From contig NZ_VLKC01000001.1 of NCBI RefSeq assembly GCF_007830295.1, forward strand, positions 637,465 to 701,464: DNA of 64,000 nt, read 5' to 3'. Under the pieces are notes generated by a model. It saw nothing but the letters and a program-made list of their open reading frames with translations. It made no database searches and was not told where the DNA came from. This DNA comes from Sporomusa sp. KB1 (lineage in GTDB: Bacteria > Bacillota > Negativicutes > Sporomusales > Sporomusaceae). The translations under genes and the position numbers were made by a program. This document shows, one piece after another, positions 26,725 to 36,633 of this stretch (position 1 is its first letter; the number at the start of each line of letters is the position of its first letter).

Positions 26725-26755
26725 TTACCAATACCCCGTCTCTCAAATGTTACAG

Positions 26756-26793
26756 AAAGACTTTTGTCAACATTCCTGCAGACAAAAGTCTTT
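26756..26793 (-). terminator. Terminator after glnS
   Basis: 13-bp stem (26756-26768 / 26781-26793) just past the glnS stop codon. Confidence 0.8.
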
Positions 26794-26800
26794 TCCACTG

Positions 26801-28522
26801 CTATTTTTTCTCTTGCTTGGCCCAGGAATCCTTCAGCGACACAATGCGGTTAAATACCGGCATTTGCGATGTGGATTCACGATCAAGGGAAAAATAGCCG
26901 TTCCGCATGAACTGAAACCGATTACCCACTTGGGCTGTTTTGATACTGGGCTCAATTAAACAATTAGCCAGCACTTCCAGCGAGTTCGGGTTTAGTGAAT
27001 CTACAAAATCCTTAGCCGTCCCTTCTGCTTCTTCGTGGTCTTGATTATCAAGTAACAGATAATCATAGAGACGCACCTCGGCTTTCACTGCCTGGGCAGC
27101 TGATACCCAGTGCAGCACACCCTTAACCTTACGATTGGCAGTACCGCTGCCGCTCTTGGTATCCGGATCATAGGAGCAGTGTAGTTCTACGATCTCGCCA
27201 GTTTGTTCGTCCTTGACTACTTGCTCACATTTGATTATGTAGGCCTGTTTCAATCGAACTTCCTTGCCTGGAGCCAAGCGGAAGAATTTTTTCGGCGGAT
27301 CTTCCATAAAATCATCTTGCTCAATATATATTTCCCGGGAAAATGGCATTGTCCGTGAACCCATTGCGGGATTTTCCGGATTATTTTCTGCTACTAATTC
27401 TTCTACCTGGTCCGCAGGATAGTTGTCAATGATCACTTTTAAGGGTTTAAGCACTCCCATCACGCGCGGTGCTTTTGTGTTAAGGTCTTCTCTGATACAG
27501 TGTTCCAGCATGGCAACATCCACAAGGCTGTTACTTTTAGCCACACCAATGCGATCACAAAAATCGCGGATAGATTCAGGGGTAAACCCTCGCCTCCGCA
27601 GGCCAGAGATCGTCGGCATCCGGGGATCATCCCAGCCGCTGACATAGCCTTCTTCTACCAGTCGGCGCAGGTAACGCTTACTCATAATAGTATTCGTTAT
27701 ATTCAGCCTGGCAAACTCAATCTGCCGGCTTTGATAAATGCCTAATGTAGCCAGCGTCCAGTCATACAGCGGCCGATGGTCTTCGAATTCAAGCGTGCAA
27801 ATGGAATGAGTTATATTCTCAATCGAATCAGAAATCGGATGAGCATAATCATACATGGGATAGATACACCAGGTATCGCCGGTGCGATGGTGCTTTGTGT
27901 ATACAATACGATACAAAACAGGGTCCCGCATATTCAGATTAGGTGAAGCCATATCAATTTTTGCTCGCAGTACCCGACTACCTTCTGGAAATTCGCCAGC
28001 ACGCATTTTTTCAAAAAGTGCCAGGTTTTCTTCCACTGTACGACTCCTATATGGGCTTTCTTTTCCCGGTTCTGTCAGTGTACCACGATATTGCCGGGTC
28101 TCTTCGGCAGTCAAATCACAGACATAGGCCTTGCCCTTTTTAATAAGCTCAATAGTCAACTCATATATTTTTCCAAAATAATCTGAGGCATAATATTTAC
28201 GGTCATCCCAATCAAACCCCAGCCAGTTTACATCTTCCTGGATTGAGTCTACATACTCAACATCCTCTTTAGTAGGATTAGTGTCATCAAAACGCAGGTT
28301 GCATTTGCCGCCATATTTAATCGCCAAGCCAAAGTTTAGACAAATTGACTTAGCATGACCAATATGCAAATAGCCATTGGGCTCTGGTGGAAATCGTGTA
28401 TGTACCCGGTCGCCATATTTCCCTGTCTTTATATCTTCATTAATGCTAACCTCGATAAAATTAGCAGGCATAGCAGGATTAGCGCCAGGCTCTTTTTCAA
28501 TTGCTTCAATTTCGGTACTCAT
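26801..28522 (-). CDS. glnS: Glutaminyl-tRNA synthetase
   Basis: 573 residues. Class I synthetase: HIGH-type motif [45 protein letters not shown]-type [10 protein letters not shown], and the C-terminal GlnRS anticodon barrels. Many Firmicutes lack GlnRS and use the GatCAB route, so its presence is a lineage marker. AAGGAGG before ATG. Confidence 0.97.
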   Translation of the reverse strand: MSTEIEAIEKEPGANPAMPANFIEVSINEDIKTGKYGDRVHTRFPPEPNGYLHIGHAKSICLNFGLAIKYGGKCNLRFDDTNPTKEDVEYVDSIQEDVNWLGFDWDDRKYYASDYFGKIYELTIELIKKGKAYVCDLTAEETRQYRGTLTEPGKESPYRSRTVEENLALFEKMRAGEFPEGSRVLRAKIDMASPNLNMRDPVLYRIVYTKHHRTGDTWCIYPMYDYAHPISDSIENITHSICTLEFEDHRPLYDWTLATLGIYQSRQIEFARLNITNTIMSKRYLRRLVEEGYVSGWDDPRMPTISGLRRRGFTPESIRDFCDRIGVAKSNSLVDVAMLEHCIREDLNTKAPRVMGVLKPLKVIIDNYPADQVEELVAENNPENPAMGSRTMPFSREIYIEQDDFMEDPPKKFFRLAPGKEVRLKQAYIIKCEQVVKDEQTGEIVELHCSYDPDTKSGSGTANRKVKGVLHWVSAAQAVKAEVRLYDYLLLDNQDHEEAEGTAKDFVDSLNPNSLEVLANCLIEPSIKTAQVGNRFQFMRNGYFSLDRESTSQMPVFNRIVSLKDSWAKQEKK

Positions 28523-28737
28523 GCAAATCCTCCTTAAGATTGTCCACTTTATATCATTACATTATACAACATTCCTATCCTTTCCAGCAAGTAAGAGTAT
28601 TTTAGGTATTTTTTTATCCTGATACGTTATGTGATTTATGTATATATTCACTCAAAGCCCTTTTCCTTTTCTTACTCTTTATATCATTTTTATCATCATT
28701 TTTATCTCTGGAGACTGTACTGAGTACTCGCAGCAGA
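28523..28737. other. Gene-poor AT-rich stretch upstream of glnS
   Basis: Contains the probable glnS promoter region and AT-rich simple sequence (28650-28700). No gene supported. A 64-codon reading on the minus strand runs through both downstream hairpins and is not accepted. Confidence 0.4.
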
Positions 28738-28797
28738 TCTGCGGGGAAATTACCCGCAGAGATTAAAAATAACAGCCCCCTACCAATGAGAGGGCTG
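28738..28797 (-). terminator. Tandem hairpins downstream of the metal-efflux operon
   Basis: Two consecutive hairpins: tctgcggg/cccgcaga (28738-28745 / 28753-28760) and cagccc/gggctg (28773-28778 / 28792-28797), about 140-200 nt past the last gene of the efflux operon. On the minus strand the second one is followed by TTATTTTT, which fits a terminator. Confidence 0.6.
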
Positions 28798-28911
28798 CTG
28801 TGAAACACTGCTTATGATTGTGGTTTGATTTTATCTTAGTACGCGAGTCAAGGCTTCCGCCTCTACAGGCGGCGTTAATTCAGGTGGAGTAGACTCTCAA
28901 CTGAATCCCCA

Positions 28912-28941
28912 ATGTTTCAGCTATGCTGAAACGAGTTCACT
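28912..28941. repeat. 30-bp interspersed repeat (copy 2)
   Basis: Matches 7270-7299 at 29 of 30 positions. It overlaps the last codons of the Met-rich protein gene, so the insertion or exchange reached the end of that gene. Just left of it, ttcag...ctgaa (about 28879-28904) forms another potential hairpin. Confidence 0.6.
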
Positions 28942-29374
28942 CATGATGGCCACTATGGTCGCTGGAAGGATTACCTGGAGATTGCTCTACCTGCTGAGCG
29001 GTGCTGTGATCGCTGTCCATATCCACAGAATTAACTAAATCAGACATCATCTGATGAAAGCTCATATCCTGCTGGAGCATTTGTTTCATACTGGCTTGCA
29101 TCTCCGGAGTTTTCATGACATCTTTCATCGCTTTTTGCATTTCGGGGCTTTTCATCATTTCAATGCACTGTTTGTACATTTCAGGACTTGTCATCATCTG
29201 GGCCATCGCCTTAGCATCCATTTTCTCCATCATAGCTCCCATCTGATCTGTTTGTGTTTCACATGTCTGAGAATTTTTTTCAGCCGCGCTAGTTATCGTT
29301 GGACTAACACCTAAACCAAATACAGACGCTGTTATGAGACCACCAACAACCCAAATTGCCATTTTTTTATTCAT
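28937..29374 (-). CDS. Secreted Met- and His-rich protein, probable metal binder
   Basis: 145 residues with a signal peptide (MNKKMAIWVVGGLITASVFGLGVSPTITSAA, written here for position only: cleavage near residue 30). About 17 percent methionine, in repeated S/T-P-E-M units (MMTSPEMYKQ, MKSPEMQKAM, MKTPEMQASM) and a His-rich tail (SDHSTAQ, SSDHSGHHE). Met/His clusters of this type bind Cu(I)/Ag(I) in periplasmic proteins. Last gene of the RND efflux operon. No named family is recognised. Metal identity is inference. Confidence 0.75.
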   Translation of the reverse strand: MNKKMAIWVVGGLITASVFGLGVSPTITSAAEKNSQTCETQTDQMGAMMEKMDAKAMAQMMTSPEMYKQCIEMMKSPEMQKAMKDVMKTPEMQASMKQMLQQDMSFHQMMSDLVNSVDMDSDHSTAQQVEQSPGNPSSDHSGHHE

Positions 29375-29423
29375 TACAATCCCTCCATAAATGTGTTATT
29401 TTTATTCACGATTCTTTGTTAAC

Positions 29424-29981
29424 CTACAGCACTCGCTTTGCTCCATAATAACGCTGGACAAAATAATTATCCCTCATATCCCCAATGGCCACAATACCTT
29501 GGGAAAAAGAGGTGTGAATGAACTTATTGCCGCCAATATAAATACCCACATGGGATGCACCCGGCTCATAAGTGGTGAAATACACCAAATCACCCGGCTG
29601 CAGCGCTGCCGGCGAAACTGTCCGCCCGACTAGAAACTGCAGGTCGGCAGTACGGGGCAGATGTATACCAGCCTGCCGGTATACATACTGCACTAACCCA
29701 GAGCAGTCAAAGCCTTGGGCCGGAGAAGCCCCACCCCATACCACTGGCTGACCAAGCAAATTCCTGGCTATTGCTAGAATTTGCGCATTCTGCCCGCTGG
29801 ATAAGTAGGAACTACGGACAACCATTTCCTGTTCATCTGCGATCGGCATAACGGCCCCGGCTAGAATGGAGTCAAGCGACTGGACAAACTGGTTATACCC
29901 GGAAGCGGGAGCGGCCTCAACTGCTCCCGCTCCGCTTAGCAACGTGCCAGTCAGTACGGCAATCAGTACCCATCTGTTCAT
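29424..29981 (-). CDS. Secreted NlpC/P60 peptidase
   Basis: 185 residues with a signal peptide. C-terminal NlpC/P60 domain with catalytic Cys in GFDCSGLVQYVYRQAG, His in ASHVGIYIGGNKFIHTSF, and LQPGDLVYF. Cleaves peptidoglycan stem peptides. Its position inside a metal-efflux operon (25-nt and 49-nt gaps) is unusual. It could locally open the wall for the trans-envelope pump, or belong to a fused operon by chance. Confidence 0.9.
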   Translation of the reverse strand: MNRWVLIAVLTGTLLSGAGAVEAAPASGYNQFVQSLDSILAGAVMPIADEQEMVVRSSYLSSGQNAQILAIARNLLGQPVVWGGASPAQGFDCSGLVQYVYRQAGIHLPRTADLQFLVGRTVSPAALQPGDLVYFTTYEPGASHVGIYIGGNKFIHTSFSQGIVAIGDMRDNYFVQRYYGAKRVL

Positions 29982-30006
29982 CGGTCGCTCCTCCTTTCCG
30001 AACCAC

Positions 30007-30468
30007 TTAATGACTCATGCTTTGCAGGTGGGTGGTCGTCTGCTTCATAAGGTCCTGCATAGCCTTTACTTTGCCCTCTAAGGCACTGGGGTCTGTTTTA
30101 CCTGAATTTACACTGTCTTTAATCTCAACTGCTGCCTTGCGCAGGTTATCTTTTAAACCAGCATCCATCATATGCGGCATAACCTTATCAGTGGTGCTCA
30201 CAAGTTGCGCGGCGCTCTTTTGCGCATCCATGGTTTGGCCAGCTTTCACTTGCTTGACCACGTCTTGCAACGATTTATCCAGCTCTTTCATCATGGGCAT
30301 CGGGTCTTCCTTCGGCATTGCCGCACTATGCCCTTGATGACCCGTTGCAGCTTGCTCTTGACTGGCCGGTGCCTGGACCGCCGGTTTTTCGCTAGAGCCG
30401 CAACCGGCTAGTAGAGACATAACTGCAGTAATAGCTAAAATACCTAGTACTACTTTACTTTTTTTCAT
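30007..30468 (-). CDS. Lipoprotein with His/Met-rich segment
   Basis: 153 residues from ATG 30468 (GGGAGG site); the longer reading from 30549 is rejected. Lipobox SLLAGC, then a low-complexity stretch ending GHQGHSAAMPKEDPMPMM, then a helical domain (about 60-153) of repeated amphipathic helices ending HLQSMSH. Probably an outer-leaflet metal-binding accessory of the RND pump, whose gene it overlaps by 14 nt. Function inferred from context. Confidence 0.75.
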   Translation of the reverse strand: MKKSKVVLGILAITAVMSLLAGCGSSEKPAVQAPASQEQAATGHQGHSAAMPKEDPMPMMKELDKSLQDVVKQVKAGQTMDAQKSAAQLVSTTDKVMPHMMDAGLKDNLRKAAVEIKDSVNSGKTDPSALEGKVKAMQDLMKQTTTHLQSMSH

Positions 30469-33400
30469 AATTGAACCTCCCATTGATTTTATTAAGATGT
30501 TGGCGTTCACGCCATTGGTTCCAGACCAGATAGATGCATGGCAGCACAATCAGAGTCAAAATTGTAGAGGTAACCAAACCACCTACAACCACCGTGGCCA
30601 TTGGCCGCTGCACCTCAGCGCCGGTACCCGTAGCAAAGAGTAATGGAAACAAGCCCAAACTAGCGACCAAGGCAGTAATCATAACCGGCCGCAAGCGAGT
30701 GAACGCACCTTCAATAATGGCCTCTTCTAATGTTTTGTGGTCCCGCAGGTGTTTAATGTAGGTCACCATGATGACTCCGTTTTGCACCGCAATCCCAAAG
30801 AGAGCGATGAAGCCAACAGCAGCTGCTACTGTCATATAGGCGCCGGCAACATACATAGCCACAATGCCACCCACTAACGAAAATGGAATGTTCATCAGGA
30901 TGAGGAAAGCATCGCTGGCAGACTTAAAGGTCATATAGAGTAAGAAAAAGGTGAGCACGATGGCTGCAGGCACTACCAGTGACAGCCTGTCTTTCGCCCG
31001 TTGCTGATTTTCATACTGACCGGTCCATTTTAGAGAATATCCAGGAGGTAAATCAACCTTTTCTTTGATAACCTTGTTGGCTTCATCAACAAAACTGACC
31101 ACATCCCGCCCCCGGGTGTTCATCTGCACGATCATCCGGTAGACGCCGTTTTCGCTGCTGATCATCGACGGACCGTCCACAACCTGGAACTGAGCTACTT
31201 CGCCTAACGGCACATAGGCACCAGTAGCCGGCCCAGCCACTGCAGCAGTTGCAGCACCACCCATGCCGCCCATCCCGCCACCACCACTTTTCACCGCGGT
31301 TCCGCCACCGGTTACCGGAATGAGGATACTTTGCATAGCGTCTATGGTTTCTCGATTTTCTCGGTTATAGCGCACTAAGACGTTAAATCGTCTGCGGCCT
31401 TCGATGGTCGTAGTAGCGGTTTTTCCACCTACCGCTAATTCAACGGCATCTTCAACATCGGCAATGTTGAGCCCATACCGAGCTGCCTTTTCCCGATTGA
31501 CTTGAATCTCCAAGTAGGAAGCGCCAAAGACCCGTTCAGCCAACAAATCGCTGACTCCCGGCACAGTTGCCAGTGCCTTTTCAATGTCAAAGGCTTTTTG
31601 CTGCAGCACCTTGAGGTCTTCCCCATAGAGTTTGATGCCGAGTTCGGTACGAACCCCAGTAGTCAGCATGGATAGTCGGCCGGCAATCGGCTGGGTAAAG
31701 GCCATGTTAAGGCCCGGGATATTGGCTAGTTTGACCATCATTTCCTGTTCAATCGTCTCTTTGGTCATTCCAGACCGCCATTGGTCTTTTGGTTTTAGTG
31801 TGACAATGGTTTCTATCATACTAATCGGCGCTGGGTCCATGGCCGACTCGGCACGTCCTACTTTCCCCACAGACATGTCGATTTCCGGAATATCCATAAT
31901 GACTTTATCCATGGTTTTAGCAGCTTCTAGTGCTTCTGTAAGTGAAACACTGGGCAGCATGGTCGGCATGACTAAGAAGGTTCCTTCATCTAATGCCGGC
32001 ATAAAGGTGGTGCCAATAAACGGTAACAGGGAGAACCCGGCGATCATCACGACAACAGCAATCACAATGGTGGTTTTATGGTACTTCAGCACGGTTTTTA
32101 GGAGCGGTACATACAATTGATGCATTTTAGCAACAATCCAGGTGTCCTTTTCCTGGATTTTACCTTTGAGCAACAAGGTGCACAGCACCGGTACCAAGGT
32201 GAACGCCAGCAGTAGTGACCCGCTCATGGCAAAGGATTTAGCCCAGGCCATCGGGGTATACATTTTACCTTCGGTGCCAGTCATGGTAAATACGGGCAAG
32301 AAAGTGACAATAATAATAGTAATAGAAAAGAAAATTGGTGCGGCTACTTCCTTAGCTGCTTCCAGCGTTACATCAACAATGTTGCGTCGCCCGCCGTCCT
32401 CCGCCAAATGCCTAAAAATGTTTTCTACCATAACAATGGCTGCGTCGGTCATGACGCCGATACCGATGGCAATACCGCCAAGCGACATTAAATTGGCCGA
32501 GAGGTGGATCTGTTTCATCGCAATCAGCGCTATCAGGATACCGATAGGAATAGCACTGGTCACAATCAAGCTGGACCGGACATTCCCTAAAAAGAGAATT
32601 ACAATAAGCGAAACTAAGATGAATTCTTCAACCAATGCCCGTGTCAATGTATTGACCGCTTTTTTCACCAGGTCGGTCTGGTCGTAAAAAGGTACAATCC
32701 TCATGCCTTCCGGTAAGGTTGGTTGAATTTCAGCGATCTTCGCTTTTACTTGGTCAATGACATTTAGCGTGTTCTCGCCCATACGCTGAATGACAATACC
32801 ACCGGCCGCTTCATAACCGGATTTGGTCAGTACGCCCCGGCGAAAGTCCGGACCGGCGGTCACATTGGCTACATCTTTGATATAAATAGGCACATTATTG
32901 TTTTGGGCAATTACTATATTTTTTATATCGTCAGGTGACTGGATTAGTCCCAGCCCGCGGATGATAAATTCCTGACCGTTTTGTTCAACTACTTTGGCAC
33001 CAATGTTAGCGTTATTAGCACCGAGCGCCCCATATACCTGGTTGAAGGTAACCCGGTAGTTTTGCAGAAGGTGCGGATCAAGATTGATCTGGTACTGCAT
33101 TACGTAACCGCCGATGCTGGCGACCTCAGCTACGCCCGGCACTGCACTCAATTGCTGCTTGATCGTGAAATCCTCAATAGTTCGCAAATCTGCCAGGTTG
33201 TGTCGGTCGCTTTCCACGGTATACATAAAGACTTGTCCCATGGGTGTGCTTACTGGGCCCAGGGCTGGCTGCACGCCACGTGGTAATTGGGGAATGGCTT
33301 GCTGTACTTTTTCGTTCACAACTTGGCGGGCAAAGTATGGTTCGACCCCATCTTCAAAAATTACGGTAATGAGCGACATCCCAAAGGAAGAAGCTGACCG

Positions 33401-33646
33401 TACTTCTTTAACGTTTGGCAGCCCTCGCAAGGCAGTCTCTAGTGGATAGGTGACTTGGTCCTGAATTTCCTGCGGACCCCGGCCCATCCAATCGGCCGAA
33501 ACAAGTACCTGGTTTTCACTAAGGTCGGGAAAAGCGTCAATGGGGGTATCACGTACGATAAAGACTCCCCAGACAATAAGCAGCGCAGCTAATACCAGGA
33601 TAATCACGCGGTTTTTCAAGGAAAACTCGATTAATTTATTGAGCAT
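30455..33646 (-). CDS. CusA/CzcA-type heavy-metal RND efflux pump
   Basis: 1063 residues, full-length inner-membrane RND transporter with 12 expected TM helices. N-terminal IEFSLKNRVIILVLAALLI, IDAFPDLSENQVLVS, GQVFMYTVESD; TM4 region SLGGIAIGIGVMTDAAIVMVENIF with its charged residues; C-terminal LFGIAVQNGVIMVTYI. A Gly/Met-rich insertion (GGGGMGGMGG, about residue 795) in the periplasmic part is unlike typical CusA. The substrate could be Cu/Ag or Co/Zn/Cd; nearby Met/His-rich proteins favour Cu/Ag. Confidence 0.95.
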   Translation of the reverse strand: MLNKLIEFSLKNRVIILVLAALLIVWGVFIVRDTPIDAFPDLSENQVLVSADWMGRGPQEIQDQVTYPLETALRGLPNVKEVRSASSFGMSLITVIFEDGVEPYFARQVVNEKVQQAIPQLPRGVQPALGPVSTPMGQVFMYTVESDRHNLADLRTIEDFTIKQQLSAVPGVAEVASIGGYVMQYQINLDPHLLQNYRVTFNQVYGALGANNANIGAKVVEQNGQEFIIRGLGLIQSPDDIKNIVIAQNNNVPIYIKDVANVTAGPDFRRGVLTKSGYEAAGGIVIQRMGENTLNVIDQVKAKIAEIQPTLPEGMRIVPFYDQTDLVKKAVNTLTRALVEEFILVSLIVILFLGNVRSSLIVTSAIPIGILIALIAMKQIHLSANLMSLGGIAIGIGVMTDAAIVMVENIFRHLAEDGGRRNIVDVTLEAAKEVAAPIFFSITIIIVTFLPVFTMTGTEGKMYTPMAWAKSFAMSGSLLLAFTLVPVLCTLLLKGKIQEKDTWIVAKMHQLYVPLLKTVLKYHKTTIVIAVVVMIAGFSLLPFIGTTFMPALDEGTFLVMPTMLPSVSLTEALEAAKTMDKVIMDIPEIDMSVGKVGRAESAMDPAPISMIETIVTLKPKDQWRSGMTKETIEQEMMVKLANIPGLNMAFTQPIAGRLSMLTTGVRTELGIKLYGEDLKVLQQKAFDIEKALATVPGVSDLLAERVFGASYLEIQVNREKAARYGLNIADVEDAVELAVGGKTATTTIEGRRRFNVLVRYNRENRETIDAMQSILIPVTGGGTAVKSGGGGMGGMGGAATAAVAGPATGAYVPLGEVAQFQVVDGPSMISSENGVYRMIVQMNTRGRDVVSFVDEANKVIKEKVDLPPGYSLKWTGQYENQQRAKDRLSLVVPAAIVLTFFLLYMTFKSASDAFLILMNIPFSLVGGIVAMYVAGAYMTVAAAVGFIALFGIAVQNGVIMVTYIKHLRDHKTLEEAIIEGAFTRLRPVMITALVASLGLFPLLFATGTGAEVQRPMATVVVGGLVTSTILTLIVLPCIYLVWNQWRERQHLNKINGRFNYEKK

Positions 33647-33657
33647 GCTGATCCTCC

Positions 33658-34956
33658 TTAATGACCGCTATGGCCGCTGTGTTCGTCCCCAGCAGCCGGT
33701 GGCGCATTCAAAGCTGGTGGTGCCTGTGCCGGAGCAACTGCTCCGCTGGTTTGAGCGCCTGTAGCAGCAGATGTACTAGCGGCTCCCCCGCCGCCATGAC
33801 CGGCGTGGCTGCCAAAGCCGCCTAATTTAGTCTGGGAGTCAATAAGGAAGGTAGCAGCTGTCACCACAGTTTCACCTGGCTGCAGTCCGGACAAGATTTG
33901 GACATAACCATCGGCATATTGTCCTGTGACTACATCACGCTTGACGAAAGTATCTTCGCTTTGAGCGACAAAGACGATTTTACGGCTGCCGGTATCCAGG
34001 ATACTGGACTCTGGGATGACCAGGCTGTCTCCCAGCGGTATTTGAACATTGGCATTGACAAACATATTGGGTTTTAATTTGCCGCTAGAATTTTCCATTG
34101 ACACCCGTACTTTGACCGTCCGGGTGGCATCATCAAGCACCGGGTTGATAAAGGTCACTTGCCCAGTAAAGGTTTCCCCCGGGTAGGCTCCACTATTTAC
34201 CAGGACCGGCTGACCTGGTTTAATACCGGCTATGTCTTTTTCGTAAATATCGGCATACAGCCAGACAGTCGATAAATCCGACAGACTGTACAGTTTGTCG
34301 CCAGGCATAATGAAGGCTCCTGGCAGTACTTGTTTTTCCAAGACGGTTCCTCCGAATTGGGCATAGATGGTCATATGATCATTGATCTGTCTGGTATGCT
34401 CCAGATGAGTGATATCGCTGTCAGGCACATTTAAGAGTTGCAATTTTCGCCGGGATGCCGTTAGCAGGCTTTTGTTGAGCTGGACTATGTCTTTGCCGGC
34501 GTTTTTCAGTTTCTGCACATTCTCCAGCGTTAACAGATATTCTTCCTGAGCGGCAATATAAGTTGGACTGTATACCGCGGCGATAGCTTGTCCGGGAGCA
34601 ATCGTTTCCCCATCGGCGGTTACGTAGAGTTCATCCACCCGTCCCTCAACCCGGGAAGTGATATAGGTCCGGCCGCTTTCATTCATGGCAATCTTGCCGG
34701 TGGTCTTGATTTCTTTTGCCAGCGGCTTAACAATGGCTTGCGCGGTTTGCACCCCGGCCAATTGCCGGGCCTTAGCGTCCAGGGTAACAGTATCACCCAT
34801 GGCCATCACCGGGGCATTGGCTTGATGCCCCGTATGGTCTACAGCCGCTGGTTTATTATGCTGAGCAGTATAATAGTAGCCCGCACCACCGATTACCAGA
34901 ACACCGGCGGTCACACCAATAATAAGTTTCTTTTTGGCCTGTAATTTTTCGATCAT
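33658..34956 (-). CDS. Membrane-fusion protein of the RND pump (CusB-like)
   Basis: 432 residues. N-terminal membrane anchor (KKLIIGVTAGVLVIGGAGYYY), DHTGHQANAPVMAMGD metal-like site, HlyD-type lipoyl and barrel domains (GRVDELYVTADGETIAPGQ, TVWLYADIYEKDI), and a His-rich tail (SHAGHGGGG..., DEHSGHSGH). Links the inner-membrane pump to the TolC-type channel across the periplasm. 11-nt gap to the pump gene. Confidence 0.93.
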   Translation of the reverse strand: MIEKLQAKKKLIIGVTAGVLVIGGAGYYYTAQHNKPAAVDHTGHQANAPVMAMGDTVTLDAKARQLAGVQTAQAIVKPLAKEIKTTGKIAMNESGRTYITSRVEGRVDELYVTADGETIAPGQAIAAVYSPTYIAAQEEYLLTLENVQKLKNAGKDIVQLNKSLLTASRRKLQLLNVPDSDITHLEHTRQINDHMTIYAQFGGTVLEKQVLPGAFIMPGDKLYSLSDLSTVWLYADIYEKDIAGIKPGQPVLVNSGAYPGETFTGQVTFINPVLDDATRTVKVRVSMENSSGKLKPNMFVNANVQIPLGDSLVIPESSILDTGSRKIVFVAQSEDTFVKRDVVTGQYADGYVQILSGLQPGETVVTAATFLIDSQTKLGGFGSHAGHGGGGAASTSAATGAQTSGAVAPAQAPPALNAPPAAGDEHSGHSGH

Positions 34957-34984
34957 GCTGTCCTCTCCTTCATCCGGCTACTCA

Positions 34985-36328
34985 TTATGGCTGCACTCCA
35001 TTGGTGAATAAGGGCTTACCTACTGCTTTTTCCAGATTGGCCGCCGCTTTTTCATAATCTGTCTTAGCTTTATATAAGCCTAATTTGGCATTGCGCAGGG
35101 TATTAACCCCTTCCAGGACTGTCATAAGGTCTACCTTACCGTTGGTATACCCTACAATGGCAGCCTGGTAGGTCTGCTCGGCCTGGGGAATGATGGTATT
35201 TTTATACAAGTCAATCTGCCGCCACGTAGCTTGCGCTTCAGTAAGCGCCATTTGGACATCAAGTTCGGTCATATTCTTCATATTCTGCAGAGCAGCTTGC
35301 GAAGCAGCAAAGCTAGCCTGTGCTGCGTTTATTTCCGCTTTGTTTTTACCTTGCCAGATGGGGAACATTGCCATGACTTCAATCTTCCAGGTCGGCTTTC
35401 TTTCACCTAGCATGAATGTTGTTTTCATGGGGTCCATAGGGTCTGCCTGTGATTCTACCATGGGTTCCTTATTCTTTTTGTAACCTATATTGACCTCAAA
35501 ATCAGGCAATTGCTGTTTTTTTGCTAAATCGATTCCTTTTTGAGCCATGTCTACTTGATACTTCATCCCTGCTACAGATGGCTTATTTTCAGTGGCGTTT
35601 TTTATAAGGTCGGCCAAATCAAAATTAGGCGGAGGAGCTGTAAATTCTTCTTTAACTTCGAAGGCTTCATTGGTACTGCGTCCCATCAGATTGTTAATCT
35701 TTGCTTTGGCCACCGCCTCCATTGACGCCATATTTAACAGATCAATCGTCATCTGAGAAAACTCAGTCTGGGCTTTCAGCGTATCCTGAAGTGGTACCAT
35801 ACCCGTTGAGTAATTGACTTGAGCCAATTTTGCAAGCTGACCCATAAGCTCCTGGCTCTCCTTACCAATTATCAGTGCTTGTTTGGAATAAAGATAATCG
35901 TAATAGGCCTGTTTTGTTTGTGCATAGATCTCAACCTGTTTCTCAGCCCAGCCGGTTTTGGTCATGTTTGCTTCATTCTCCGCCATCTTACCCATCACTT
36001 TTAGCTTAGCTGGATTCATAATTTCCTGACTAATACTAAATTCTGTCATCATAGCGTTACCAGGATTCAAACTCGTGGTTGGGATATCATCCTTCATAAA
36101 TCCGACCTTGAGATCAGGCTGGGCTGTGACTGCGGGAATGCGACTGGACTTTTCCTCCCATTTTTTTTCGGTTTCTACAACCGCTGGATTGTTTTTGATC
36201 GCATTATTTACGATTTCCTGCAGGGTCAGGGGCTGCTCCGCTGCAAGCACTGGCGATAAATTTGTTGTCAGTATAATACTGCATACTAGGATTGCTCTTA
36301 ACGTGCCAGTTTGGGTGATACTGCTCAT
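34985..36328 (-). CDS. TolC/CusC-type outer membrane factor
   Basis: 447 residues with a signal peptide. Two OEP repeats with long coiled-coil helices (NNAIKNNPAVVETEKKWEEKS, ATWRQIDLYKNTIIPQAEQTYQAAIVGYTNGKVDLMTVLEG). Forms the trimeric outer-membrane channel of the tripartite pump, direct evidence for an outer membrane. First gene of the efflux operon, preceded by a tandem-repeat promoter at 36430-36461. Confidence 0.93.
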   Translation of the reverse strand: MSSITQTGTLRAILVCSIILTTNLSPVLAAEQPLTLQEIVNNAIKNNPAVVETEKKWEEKSSRIPAVTAQPDLKVGFMKDDIPTTSLNPGNAMMTEFSISQEIMNPAKLKVMGKMAENEANMTKTGWAEKQVEIYAQTKQAYYDYLYSKQALIIGKESQELMGQLAKLAQVNYSTGMVPLQDTLKAQTEFSQMTIDLLNMASMEAVAKAKINNLMGRSTNEAFEVKEEFTAPPPNFDLADLIKNATENKPSVAGMKYQVDMAQKGIDLAKKQQLPDFEVNIGYKKNKEPMVESQADPMDPMKTTFMLGERKPTWKIEVMAMFPIWQGKNKAEINAAQASFAASQAALQNMKNMTELDVQMALTEAQATWRQIDLYKNTIIPQAEQTYQAAIVGYTNGKVDLMTVLEGVNTLRNAKLGLYKAKTDYEKAAANLEKAVGKPLFTNGVQP

Positions 36329-36429
36329 TGTTCAACCTCCTTAGACTCTAGTTTAGCTGCCTTAAAATCCAACGCTTTATGTAGCGTGAAACAAAAGCTC
36401 CTTAGTGAGCTAGTTTTGTATTTGTCATG

Positions 36430-36461
36430 ATTATAGCAAGCCATTATGAAGAACTTATGAA
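36430..36461 (-). promoter_or_regulatory. Promoter with tandem response-regulator-type repeats, efflux operon
   Basis: Read on the minus strand: two 11-bp direct repeats starting TTCATAA (36461-36451 and 36450-36440), four bases, then a -10 TATAAT (36435-36430). A third degenerate repeat lies further upstream (36466-36476). Tandem repeats of about 11 bp over the -35 are typical of OmpR-family activators. The same 32-nt architecture recurs at 37100-37131. Confidence 0.7.
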
Positions 36462-36534
36462 GATGTCTTGAAGAAATTATGCGATTTTTATCGACCTTTC
36501 CAAGTGTCTATGTATCGTTATCATCAAAATAAAT

Positions 36535-36578
36535 ATGCCCCCGTCACCTAAGCAGCACAGCTTAAGTAATGAGGGCAT
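36535..36578 (-). terminator. Terminator after the RseC-like gene
   Basis: Long imperfect hairpin with atgccc/gggcat at its base and taagc/gctta at its tip, followed by TTTATTTT on the minus strand. Confidence 0.75.
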
Positions 36579-36633
36579 AGCTTTATCTTAGCCGATAAGG
36601 CCATAGTTCCACAGCCAACTATCCTTAATCAAT

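Noticed and set aside
28614..28808. 64-codon minus-strand ORF
   Set aside because: It crosses two hairpins and has a low-complexity Lys/Asp-rich end; no family or ribosome-binding site.
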